A DNA stretch of 64,000 nucleotides from Amylibacter sp. IMCC11727 (lineage in GTDB: Bacteria; Pseudomonadota; Alphaproteobacteria; Rhodobacterales; Rhodobacteraceae), in assembly GCF_029854195.1 (NCBI RefSeq), contig NZ_CP122960.1, forward strand, positions 2,176,001 to 2,240,000. Reading direction: 5' to 3'. Positions 17,100 to 25,627 of the stretch are shown here, piece after piece. Each line of letters opens with the position of its first letter. Within the stretch, counting starts at the first letter, position 1. Below the pieces are notes generated by a model that saw only the letters and a list, made by a program, of their open reading frames with translations, searched no databases and was not told the DNA's origin. The position numbers were made by a program, and so were the translations under genes.

Positions 17100-17753
17100 T
17101 CACCCCCACGTGCGGGGCAACGCATCCCCCAACGTGTCAAAATCCAGCGCTGCAATGTAATTTGGCATTGAATGATCCAGCCCGGGGTTGGTTTCTGGCG
17201 CAATCAACTGCACCGTTTTGCCCAACCGTCGAAAGCCGATTTCGCTCGGCGGCACATGGGTCACCAGATCGTCCAACCGGCAGATATTCAAAATCTTACT
17301 TTCATTCTTCACCCGCCGCGCCCCTAATTTTACGCGCGGTGACGCAAACCCAACCGCAGGAACCCCCAGCCACGATCCCAAAATCTGCGCCGTCGCCGCG
17401 CCCAGCGAATGACCGATCACAAATTGCGCGTCATGTTCCTTGGCAAACTTCCCAATCAGATTGGCGTGGCTGTTAAACCCAGAATGCAAAACCGCCCCTG
17501 TTTTTGACTTGGCCGAAGCTTTGGCTTTGTACCGTTTGCCCAAAATATTATAGACGTTCACATTGCGCATCCAATCCACCAGCTCATTGGAGCCAGGAAT
17601 CAACAGCACCTTATGATCCAGCATCATGGCCTGCGCCCCACGCCGATCCATATGCGCCACCACGCCCTGTGCGGGGCGCCCCCGCTTTAACGCTTTTGCA
17701 GCTGCGTAACTCTTCAGCGCCAAATCCGCGCAATTCTCGATTGATAATCTCAT
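17100..17753 (-). CDS. Class 3 lipase-like alpha/beta hydrolase
   Basis: A 217-residue soluble protein with the fungal-type class 3 lipase core. Nucleophile Ser116 lies in FVIGHSLGAATAQ, the acid is Asp161 or Asp162 in CRLDDLVTHVPP, and the base is His194 in GLDHSMPNYI. VLLIPGSNELVDWMRNV near residue 49 corresponds to the strand carrying the oxyanion region. No signal peptide is seen from the chosen start MRLSIEN, so it is probably cytoplasmic; the upstream open frame is unlikely to be translated. Substrate unknown. Confidence 0.8.
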   Translation of the reverse strand: MRLSIENCADLALKSYAAAKALKRGRPAQGVVAHMDRRGAQAMMLDHKVLLIPGSNELVDWMRNVNVYNILGKRYKAKASAKSKTGAVLHSGFNSHANLIGKFAKEHDAQFVIGHSLGAATAQILGSWLGVPAVGFASPRVKLGARRVKNESKILNICRLDDLVTHVPPSEIGFRRLGKTVQLIAPETNPGLDHSMPNYIAALDFDTLGDALPRTWG

Positions 17754-17919
17754 CACTGGTCTCCAAATTTCAAAAATAAAACATGTCACCACCCTAACGC
17801 GAAAACCCAAAACAACACAAGAAATCCGCATCAAAGCGGCCCAAGCCACGTTTGCCTCTTTTGCCTTTTCTCAACATCCGTTACATCAACAGAACACGCA
17901 TTCAGCAAAGACACGTATC

Positions 17920-19629
17920 ATGGCCCGTATCCTCATCACCTCCGCCATTCCCTACATCAACGGGATCAAACACCTCGGTAATCTTGTGGGCAGCCAACTG
18001 CCCGCCGATCTTTACGCGCGCTACAACCGCGCACGCGGCAACGAAGTGATGTTCATCTGCGCCACAGACGAACATGGCACACCCGCCGAACTCGCCGCCG
18101 CAAAGGCCGGCAAACCCGTGGCGGAATACTGCAAAGACATGCACGCCGTGCAATCCAAACTGGCCGATGGCTTCCGCCTGTCATTCGATCACTACGGTCG
18201 GTCCTCCTCGGAACGCAATCACAAACTCACCCAACATTTTGCAGGCAAACTCGCTGATGCAGGCCTCATCGAAGAAGTGTCCGAAACCCAAGTCTACTCC
18301 AACGCCGATGGCCGCTTCCTGCCCGACCGCTATATCGAAGGCACCTGCCCCAACTGCGGCTCCGAAGACGCCCGCGGCGATCAGTGTGAAAACTGCACAA
18401 AACAGCTCGACCCAACGGACCTGATCAACCCGCGCTCCGCCATTTCAGGCTCCACAGACCTCGAAGTGCGCGACACAAAACACCTCTACCTGCGCCAATC
18501 CAACCTCAAAGACAAACTCGACGATTGGATCAGCAGCAAAACCGATTGGCCCGTCCTGACCACCTCCATCGCCAAAAAATGGCTCCACGATGGCGAAGGC
18601 CTGCGCGACCGTGGCATCACCCGCGATCTTGATTGGGGCATCCCCGTCAAACGCGGCACCGAAGACTGGCCTGGCATGGAAGGCAAAGTCTTCTACGTCT
18701 GGTTCGACGCGCCTATCGAATACATCGCGGGCACAGCAGAATGGGCCGATGCCAACGGCAAAACCGACGCGGATTGGGAACGCTGGTGGCGCACCGACAA
18801 AGGCGCGGACGATGTGACCTATGTGCAGTTCATGGGCAAAGACAACGTGCCCTTCCACACGCTCTCCTTCCCCGCCACCATCATGGGCTCGGGCGAGCCG
18901 TGGAAGCTTGTCGATTACATCAAATCCTTCAACTACCTCAACTACGATGGTGGGCAATTCTCCACGTCCAAAGGCCGCGGCGTCTTCATGGATCAAGCGC
19001 TCGACATCCTGCCATCCGACTACTGGCGCTGGTGGCTGCTGTCTCATGCGCCCGAAAGCTCGGATTCTGAATTCACATGGGACGACTTCCAAGCCTCTGT
19101 GAACTCCGACCTCGCCAACGTGCTTGGCAACTTCGTCTCCCGCGTCACGAAATTCTGCCGCTCGAAATTTTCCGAAGCCGTGCCAGACGGCCCCGATTAC
19201 GGTCCAGCCGAACAAGCAGTCATCGACGCATTACAAACCCGCCTCACCGCCTATGAAGGCTTCATGGAAGCCATGGAAGTGCGCAAAGCCGCGTCCGAGC
19301 TACGTGCCATCTGGACCCTGGGCAATGAATATCTGCAAGAACAGGCCCCATGGTCCGTCTTCAAAACAGACGAAGCCACAGCCGCAATGCAAATCCGTTT
19401 TGCCCTCAACCTCATCCCGTTCTATGCGGCGCTGTCCGAACCCTTCATCCCCGACGCCGCCGACGCGCTGGCGGCCGCGATGAACACACCGCTCGCATGG
19501 CCAAACTCCGCATCCGAGGCCCTGAACCTGCTCCCCGCAGGCCACGCCTTCACTGTCCCCGACATCACCTTCGCCAAAATCACTGATGATGCGCGCGATG
19601 AAATGCAGGCAAAGTTCGCAGGCAACTAA
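17920..19629 (+). CDS. metG: Methionyl-tRNA synthetase
   Basis: Charges tRNA-Met. The 569-residue class I synthetase has SAIPYINGIKHLGNLVGS (HIGH-like, residues 18-21), the zinc knuckle CPNCGSEDARGDQCENC near 143-160, FYVWFDAPIEYI, and FSTSKGRG (KMSKS-like, near 347). The C-terminal anticodon-binding domain is complete. The EMAP-like dimerisation domain found in some MetRS is absent, which is common in alphaproteobacteria. Confidence 0.97.
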   Translation: MARILITSAIPYINGIKHLGNLVGSQLPADLYARYNRARGNEVMFICATDEHGTPAELAAAKAGKPVAEYCKDMHAVQSKLADGFRLSFDHYGRSSSERNHKLTQHFAGKLADAGLIEEVSETQVYSNADGRFLPDRYIEGTCPNCGSEDARGDQCENCTKQLDPTDLINPRSAISGSTDLEVRDTKHLYLRQSNLKDKLDDWISSKTDWPVLTTSIAKKWLHDGEGLRDRGITRDLDWGIPVKRGTEDWPGMEGKVFYVWFDAPIEYIAGTAEWADANGKTDADWERWWRTDKGADDVTYVQFMGKDNVPFHTLSFPATIMGSGEPWKLVDYIKSFNYLNYDGGQFSTSKGRGVFMDQALDILPSDYWRWWLLSHAPESSDSEFTWDDFQASVNSDLANVLGNFVSRVTKFCRSKFSEAVPDGPDYGPAEQAVIDALQTRLTAYEGFMEAMEVRKAASELRAIWTLGNEYLQEQAPWSVFKTDEATAAMQIRFALNLIPFYAALSEPFIPDAADALAAAMNTPLAWPNSASEALNLLPAGHAFTVPDITFAKITDDARDEMQAKFAGN

Positions 19630-19631
19630 CC

Positions 19632-20024
19632 CTATTTTACGGTAATCACGTACCTTACTTTGAAAGTGTGGTTGCCCTCCGTCGCCTTCCAGTGGATGGA
19701 AAACCGATCTTTTCCAGCAACCTGACCCGCCCTGTAGTCAGCAATATTTGCATTTATTTTCTCATTTGGGCACGCATCTGGTGACGAAACGCCTGTACGG
19801 TAAGAAAGCTCACCCAACTTAACTTTCCCAAAAACCTTCGGAACTGGCGGCTTTTTGTGCCATTCGCATGTGCTCTTACTATAGAGAATCATGTTTTGAA
19901 TCTTAACCGTCTCACCCTTTTTGATTGTCTTTTTCACCGTCCAACGCGTTTCAGACGCTTGCGCGATGGCACCACTAAAAAAGGCGCACATCAGCCCCAC
20001 ACATACAATTTTGAAAATCCGCAT
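19632..20024 (-). CDS. Hypothetical small secreted protein
   Basis: Unrecognised, 130 residues. It begins with a clear signal peptide (MRIFKIVCVGLMCAFFSGAIAQA), and the mature part is lysine-rich and beta-strand-like with two cysteines (STCEWHKK, SPDACPNE) that could form a disulfide. It ends two bases from the metG stop, tail to tail. Likely periplasmic; function unknown. Confidence 0.7.
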   Translation of the reverse strand: MRIFKIVCVGLMCAFFSGAIAQASETRWTVKKTIKKGETVKIQNMILYSKSTCEWHKKPPVPKVFGKVKLGELSYRTGVSSPDACPNEKINANIADYRAGQVAGKDRFSIHWKATEGNHTFKVRYVITVK

Positions 20025-20086
20025 CCTATGTATTCCCCGTTCCTAAAAAAATGAGTGACACATGCCTAACACGTGTCCGCGCCCAT

Positions 20087-20113
20087 AAAAAAGGGGCAGC
20101 CGCCGCCGCCCCT
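20087..20113 (-). terminator. GC-rich terminator after the acyl-CoA synthetase gene
   Basis: AGGGGC (20092-20097) pairs with GCCCCT (20108-20113) around a GCC-repeat loop; the minus strand continues with TTTTTT. It is the second hairpin downstream of that gene. Confidence 0.7.
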
Positions 20114-20127
20114 CTTCTTCTGTCTAG

Positions 20128-20161
20128 AAATATCCTAGGGGTCTGGGGACAACGTCCCCAG
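20128..20161 (-). terminator. Roseobacter-type GGATATTT terminator element (copy 2)
   Basis: AAATATCCTAGGGG followed by an 8-bp hairpin CTGGGGAC-AAC-GTCCCCAG (20143-20161), directly after the acyl-CoA synthetase stop. It has the same layout as the copy at 17056-17088. Confidence 0.6.
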
Positions 20162-20169
20162 TCCAGCGC

Positions 20170-22062
20170 TTACGCCCATTCCCATGGGTTGATGAACGCA
20201 CCAAGCACACCGTTCACGGCCTCATCGCTCACGCTTGCATCAGATTTCTCCAACTGCGCAACCAACCCGCGTTTCTTGTCCTCAATCACTTTCACAACAG
20301 ATGCAGCAACGCCCGCTTCGGCCAAGGCCCCATTGTAAATCCGCGTAATAGCAGAGCGCCGCAAATCTGGCTTAAAGATTTTGCCAACGGCGGTCTTGGG
20401 CAGTTCGTCCATAATTTCCAAATGCTTTGGACGCGCGGCTTTTTCATGCACATGCTCACCGGCATAGGCCATCAACTCGTCCACCGTCGCACTGGCCCCT
20501 TCGACCAGTTCCACAAATGCACAGGGCACTTCGCCTGAATGGGCATCTGGCTGGCCAATGGCCCCCGCAAAGGCAACATCTGGATGTCCTGCCAAGGCTT
20601 CTTCGATCATGGCAGGATCAATGTTATGCCCGCCACGAATGATCAAATCCTTCGCACGGCCCGTGATCCACAAATAGCCCCGCTCATCAATGCGGCCCAA
20701 ATCACCCGTGCGCAAATGCGTACCCCCAGCATAGAGGCCAACATTCTTGCTCGGATCGGTATAGGTCTCACCCACATTTACGCCCGCATTCAGCACACAA
20801 ATCTCGCCCACTTCGTCAGGGCCACACTCTTTGATGATGCTGCCATCCTCGGCACAATCCAAAATCTTGATGTCCGTGTAAGGGAACCGATACCCAACAG
20901 AACCGATGACCTTTTCCCCTTCATAGGGGTTGCCCGACACCAGACAGGTCGCCTCGGTCATGCCATAGCCTTCAAGGATTTCCACACCCGTCACATCTTG
21001 GAACCGCTTGAACAATTCTACCGGCAATGGGGAGGAGCCACACATGGCCCCTTTCAGCGATGAAATATCCGCATCCACGGGGCGCTGCATCAAGGCCGCC
21101 GCTGCGGTTGGAACGGTCACCATAAACGTGGCTTGATAGCGTTCGACCAACTTCCAGAAATTATCAAACACCCCATCACCGCGATACCCTGCAGGGGTTG
21201 GGAACACGATATGCCCGCCCCCAAACATAATGGATGCCCAAAACACATGGGCGGCCATCACGTGGAACATGGGCAAGGGACAGATCACCACGGAATCTTC
21301 GTCCAGTGACAGAATATTCCCTAACATCCCATTAAACAAAATGCCCGAATGTTTGTGCTGGGCAATCTTTGGCATTCCCGTTGTGCCACCCGTATGGAAA
21401 TATGCACAGTACGGATCGCTCATGTCTTCTTCAAACGTCAATTTGTCGCTCGGCTGGCTCGCCAGCGCTGCGTTAAACTCGATCACTTTGGCATTGTGTT
21501 TGGTTTCGACCTTTGGGCGGATCAGCGGAACGATGAATTTTTTCAAACCCGTCAAATGCGTCAGCAAATCAATCTCGACCACAGTTTCCACATTGGGCGC
21601 CCCTGCCACCGCTTCGGCCGCAAGTTGCGCCACTTCGGTTTTTGGAAACGCTTTCAAGGTGACCAAAACCTTTGCCCCAGTTTCGCGCAGCAACGCCGAA
21701 ATCTGTTCTGGCTGCAAAGTTGGGTTAATCGGCGCAACAATACCCGCCGTCATCCCGCCCATCATAGTGATCGCGGTTTCATGGGTTGTTGGCAGCAAAT
21801 AAGCCACCACATCCTTTGGCCCCACCCCAAGCGAGCGGAACAGGTTCGCTGCTTGCGTGATCTTATCCTTGGTTTCATTCCACGTCAGCGTGATATTCGG
21901 GTCCGTCGGCCCGCCCAACAACTGAAAACTCACCGCAGGCTTATGCCCGAACTTCGATGCGGTTTCTTCCAACTGTTGGTACACGGTTTTGGCCGTCCAA
22001 CGGTCCTCTACCGGCATTTCCTTTTCAATCGCGACGACAGACGCCAGATCACTGATGGCCAT
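20170..22062 (-). CDS. Acyl-CoA synthetase (AMP-forming)
   Basis: An ANL-superfamily enzyme of 630 residues that activates a carboxylic acid with ATP and CoA. Motifs: P-loop YFHTGGTTGMPKIAQHKHSG near residue 218, EGYGMTEATCLVSGNP, LRTGDLGRIDERGYLWITGR, and C-terminal PKTAVGKIFKPDLRRSAI carrying the catalytic lysine. Chain-length specificity cannot be read from sequence; a medium- or long-chain fatty acid or a short acid such as methylmercaptopropionate (DmdB role) are all possible. It is far from dmdA, so no link is claimed. GGGAGGAA precedes the ATG. Confidence 0.88.
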   Translation of the reverse strand: MAISDLASVVAIEKEMPVEDRWTAKTVYQQLEETASKFGHKPAVSFQLLGGPTDPNITLTWNETKDKITQAANLFRSLGVGPKDVVAYLLPTTHETAITMMGGMTAGIVAPINPTLQPEQISALLRETGAKVLVTLKAFPKTEVAQLAAEAVAGAPNVETVVEIDLLTHLTGLKKFIVPLIRPKVETKHNAKVIEFNAALASQPSDKLTFEEDMSDPYCAYFHTGGTTGMPKIAQHKHSGILFNGMLGNILSLDEDSVVICPLPMFHVMAAHVFWASIMFGGGHIVFPTPAGYRGDGVFDNFWKLVERYQATFMVTVPTAAAALMQRPVDADISSLKGAMCGSSPLPVELFKRFQDVTGVEILEGYGMTEATCLVSGNPYEGEKVIGSVGYRFPYTDIKILDCAEDGSIIKECGPDEVGEICVLNAGVNVGETYTDPSKNVGLYAGGTHLRTGDLGRIDERGYLWITGRAKDLIIRGGHNIDPAMIEEALAGHPDVAFAGAIGQPDAHSGEVPCAFVELVEGASATVDELMAYAGEHVHEKAARPKHLEIMDELPKTAVGKIFKPDLRRSAITRIYNGALAEAGVAASVVKVIEDKKRGLVAQLEKSDASVSDEAVNGVLGAFINPWEWA

Positions 22063-22196
22063 TAACTATTCCTCCCAGAATGATGCTTTGCGCACCTTTA
22101 TTTTCGGCTCGCAGCATGGGCGGAATTTACGCGAAGGGCAAGTGTGACGCAGGGAAACCCAATGTCAAAGTGGATTATTTCTCGGCCCCAAACACA

Positions 22197-22222
22197 AAAG
22201 CCCCGCCAACTGGCAGGGCTTT
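22197..22222 (-). terminator. Terminator after the BON-LysM gene
   Basis: AAAGCCC..GCC-AACT-GGC..GGGCTTT hairpin with one internal mismatch; the minus strand reads GGGGCTTTTGTG, 34 bases after the stop. Confidence 0.75.
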
Positions 22223-22255
22223 CTCATTTTAGGGCTGCGCACAGCCACAAAATTC

Positions 22256-22681
22256 TTACTTCGCTGGGATGCGCAGAACCTGACCTGGATAGATCTTGTC
22301 TGGGTGCGTCAGCATTGGCTTGTTCGCTTCGAAAATTTCGTTATAGCGGCTGCCGTTGCCCAGTGTTTTGGATGAAATGGCCCACAATGTGTCGCCCTTT
22401 TCAACCGTGTGGAACACGGGATCGTCGCCCCCTGCACTGTCATCTACTGCGGCCACGCCTTCAACGTTGCCCACGGCCAGAATGACCTTTTCTTTCATCT
22501 CTTGGCTTACTGCGGACCCGCCGACGGAAACCTTGTCACCGTCCACTTGAATGTCCAACCCCGTGGCGTCCAAACCCAATTCTTCGATTTCTTTAATCAA
22601 TGCGTCTTTGGCTGGTGCTGCCTCTGCTGCGCCGCCTAACAGGGATTTCCCCGCACTTTTAACAAAATTCCAAAGTCCCAT
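22256..22681 (-). CDS. BON and LysM domain protein (Kbp/YgaU-like)
   Basis: A 141-residue protein starting MGLWNFVKSAGKSLLGG, followed by a BON domain (LGLDATGLDIQVDGDKVSVGG ... VEGVAAVDD) and a C-terminal LysM (HTVEKGDTLWAISSKTLGNG ... PGQVLRIPAK). This is the layout of Escherichia coli Kbp, a cytoplasmic potassium-binding protein. There is no signal peptide, in agreement. AGGAGA precedes the ATG. Role in potassium sensing is inferred from family only. Confidence 0.85.
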   Translation of the reverse strand: MGLWNFVKSAGKSLLGGAAEAAPAKDALIKEIEELGLDATGLDIQVDGDKVSVGGSAVSQEMKEKVILAVGNVEGVAAVDDSAGGDDPVFHTVEKGDTLWAISSKTLGNGSRYNEIFEANKPMLTHPDKIYPGQVLRIPAK

Positions 22682-22783
22682 CAGTCTCTCCTGTTGCTGG
22701 TCTTGAAAGGCAAATTGCCCATGGCACACAGTTGGGTATTCGCCCCCCAATTTCAAGACCAATCAAAGAAATAGAACCTTGAT

Positions 22784-25318
22784 TTAGTACAAACCACCAG
22801 AGGACAGCGAACCAAAGGTCGCTTTTTTTGGAATAACCTTCTTTTTGCTAGATGAGGTCACAACCTCTTGGTCGTCGCCTTCACCAAACAGCTGCAAATC
22901 TTCGCCCATGGCAAAACCACCGTCGATGATGCTCAGCCCGTATTCTGGCTCTTCCCCTTCGCGGAACAGCTCGGCCACAACGTGGTCTCCCACAGCGTCG
23001 TCAGGCAAACGCGCACCAGAAAAACGGTCAAACTTCAGGAAATAGGTGTTTGGCGGCACTTCAAATTTGGACGCACCATACTGTTTGATCGCTTTCTTCA
23101 TGAATGCGTTAAACACAGGGCCACACATCCCCCCCCCGGATGCACCCCGTCCCAATGATTGCGGACGGTCATACCCCATGTAACACCCAGCCACCACATT
23201 GGGCGTAAAGCCAACAAACCACACATCTTTTGCGTCATTTGTTGTACCTGTTTTACCCGCCACGGGCACACCCAGCTTGACCGTTGCACTCGCCGTGCCC
23301 CGTTCCACAACGCCGCGCATCATGGACGTCAGCTGATAGGCCGTGACCGCATCCATCACCCGCTCCCGATCCGAAGTGATCCGTGGCGACAGCCCGTCCT
23401 CAAGCGAGGCCAAACGACACCCTTCACACTGGCGTTGATCGTGGCGATAGATGGTTTTGCCCCAGCGGTTTTGAACGCGGTCCACCAATGTTGGTTCCAC
23501 ACGCTCCCCGCCATTGGCAAACATGGCATAGGCCGCGACCATCTTAATCAGCGTGGTTTCCTGCGCCCCAAGCGAGTTCGCAAGCACTTGCTGCATATCA
23601 TTGTAAACGCCAAACCGTTCGGCGTAGTCGGCCACAACATTCATGCCCACATCTTGGGCCAAACGAATGGTCATCAGGTTGCGGGATCGTTCAATCCCCG
23701 TGCGCAATGGCGCAGGGCCGTAAAACTTGTTCGATGCATTTTTCGGCCGCCACAACCCTTGTGGCGTTTGAATTTCAATCGGCGCATCCACAACAATCGT
23801 CGCAGGGGAATACCCACTGTCGAGCGCAGAGGCATACACAAACGGTTTAAAGCTGGACCCTGGCTGACGCGCCGCTTGTGTGGCGCGGTTAAACACAGAA
23901 TGCTGGTAGGAAAACCCACCCTGCATGGCCAAAACGCGGCCCGTGTTGGTGTCCATCGCCATAAACCCACCTTGAATGCGCGGGATTTGTCGCAACGACC
24001 AGCGCACAAACGACCCATCGCTGTCACTGGTGACGGCGCGAATGTGGATCACATCTCCAACGCTGAACAAATCGCCCGGTTTTTTGGCCTTTTTGCCCGC
24101 GCGCCCATTTTCCAAAATGGGCCGCCACCGCGCCAAATCTTTCATGGACAGGTAATGCCCATCTTCGTCCTCTGCTTCGCCTTCGATGCCGATACGCGCA
24201 GATTTTTCCCCCACTTCCAAAACAACCGCAGGCTTCCAACGGGGGATGTCACGGGCCAGTTTCGTTTTCCCAAGCGCCTCGCGCCAGATGGCTTCATCCG
24301 TCAACAATTCGGGCTCAATCTGCACCTTTGTGCCGCGATAAATCCCCAAATTACGGTCGTATTTTTCCAAACCGGCCCGCAATGCCTTTGCCGCTTCCCC
24401 TTGCAATTCAGGGTCCATCGTGGCGCGGATGGTCAAGCCACCGCCGAAGAATTCTTCTTCGCCAAAATCGCCAGACAATTGTCGGCGAATTTCATCGGTG
24501 AAATAGTCACGCGGCGGACGTTCGGATCGCGACGATGCGTATTGCCCACCTTGCACGGATCGCAGTTCGCTTGATTTTTCCGCCTCATAGGTGGCCATGG
24601 AAATGTAATTATTTTCATACATTTCCCGCAGTGTGTTGTTTCGCCAAAAAATCGCGTCATCACGGTGGCGCACAGGGTGGCGATTGGATGGCGACTTGGG
24701 CAAACTCGCCAAATACGCCGCCTCACCCGCGCTCAGATCCTCCAGGTTTTTGCCAAAATACGTATCTGCCGCCGCCGTCACACCGTAAGAGTTTTGACCG
24801 AGAAAAATCTCGTTCAAATACAGCTCGAGGATTTGATCCTTACTCAGCGTGGTTTCCAACCGCGATGCCAGAATGATTTCCTTGATTTTCCGCTCAAACG
24901 AGCGCGACCCGTCGAGCAGGAAGTTCTTCATCACCTGTTGCGTAATCGTAGAGGCCCCGCGCAACCGACCGCCACGCGCCGCATCGATACCCGCTTTCAG
25001 GATCCCTTGAATGTCATAGCCTTTGTGCTCGTAGAAATGTTTGTCCTCGGCAGAAACAAACGCTTGTTTCACGATGTCGGGGATCTCATCCGCTGGGGTG
25101 AACATGCGCCGTTCGCGGGCAAATTCATCCATCACCTCGCCTTTGATCGAATAGACACGGCTGATGGTGGCTGGCTCATAGCTGGCCAACGCCTGATGGT
25201 CTGGCAAATCGCGGCCATACATCCAAAACACGCCGCCCAAGATCATCACGACAAAAACCGCGCCGATCGTGGCTGCACTGAAAAACCACCCGAAAATATT
25301 TAAAATAAACCGCAGCAC
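22784..25318 (-). CDS. mrcA: Penicillin-binding protein 1A (bifunctional transglycosylase/transpeptidase)
   Basis: Polymerises and cross-links peptidoglycan. The 844-residue protein has an N-terminal membrane anchor (about 8-33), a GT51 domain with catalytic Glu in FVSAEDKHFYEHKGYD and RGASTITQQVMKN, an OB-like insert, and the transpeptidase with SxxK in QPGSSFKPFVYAS (near 485), the SRN motif and KTGTTNDAKDVWFVGF (near 686). Length is usual for alphaproteobacterial PBP1A. Its position beside an amidase and RNase E is the common order in Rhodobacteraceae, here with a sensor-like gene between. Confidence 0.95.
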   Translation of the reverse strand: MLRFILNIFGWFFSAATIGAVFVVMILGGVFWMYGRDLPDHQALASYEPATISRVYSIKGEVMDEFARERRMFTPADEIPDIVKQAFVSAEDKHFYEHKGYDIQGILKAGIDAARGGRLRGASTITQQVMKNFLLDGSRSFERKIKEIILASRLETTLSKDQILELYLNEIFLGQNSYGVTAAADTYFGKNLEDLSAGEAAYLASLPKSPSNRHPVRHRDDAIFWRNNTLREMYENNYISMATYEAEKSSELRSVQGGQYASSRSERPPRDYFTDEIRRQLSGDFGEEEFFGGGLTIRATMDPELQGEAAKALRAGLEKYDRNLGIYRGTKVQIEPELLTDEAIWREALGKTKLARDIPRWKPAVVLEVGEKSARIGIEGEAEDEDGHYLSMKDLARWRPILENGRAGKKAKKPGDLFSVGDVIHIRAVTSDSDGSFVRWSLRQIPRIQGGFMAMDTNTGRVLAMQGGFSYQHSVFNRATQAARQPGSSFKPFVYASALDSGYSPATIVVDAPIEIQTPQGLWRPKNASNKFYGPAPLRTGIERSRNLMTIRLAQDVGMNVVADYAERFGVYNDMQQVLANSLGAQETTLIKMVAAYAMFANGGERVEPTLVDRVQNRWGKTIYRHDQRQCEGCRLASLEDGLSPRITSDRERVMDAVTAYQLTSMMRGVVERGTASATVKLGVPVAGKTGTTNDAKDVWFVGFTPNVVAGCYMGYDRPQSLGRGASGGGMCGPVFNAFMKKAIKQYGASKFEVPPNTYFLKFDRFSGARLPDDAVGDHVVAELFREGEEPEYGLSIIDGGFAMGEDLQLFGEGDDQEVVTSSSKKKVIPKKATFGSLSSGGLY

Positions 25319-25627
25319 TGGCGAATCCCCACAAAACTCAGCTTCTTTCTATCGCCCCACCTGCGCAGGGTCAAAGCGGGCTTATGCCCGATGCGGCACG
25401 TTCCTGCCCACATCTGTTCTTTGACGTGATATCTAAGCCTTTCCTTGGGCATTTAAAGCATCCTGCCAAAAAACTTAAACATTCCCGCAAGACCGTTTTT
25501 GGCAGGCTGCGCAGTGTTGGTTAGATGCTCAGTCACTGGCCTTAACCACTGCGTGGATCAGGTTTAAAGTTGGTCGCCATAAACCGAATTGTGGGTATTT
25601 TCGTTGCGGTGGCGGCCCCAACGGCAA
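25319..25627. other. Non-coding gap with a long-loop inverted repeat
   Basis: No convincing gene. The only structure is a perfect 11-bp inverted repeat CCTGCCAAAAA (25462-25472) / TTTTTGGCAGG (25496-25506) with a 23-base loop. On the minus strand it could end the sensor-like transcript or form part of the mrcA leader. Confidence 0.5.
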
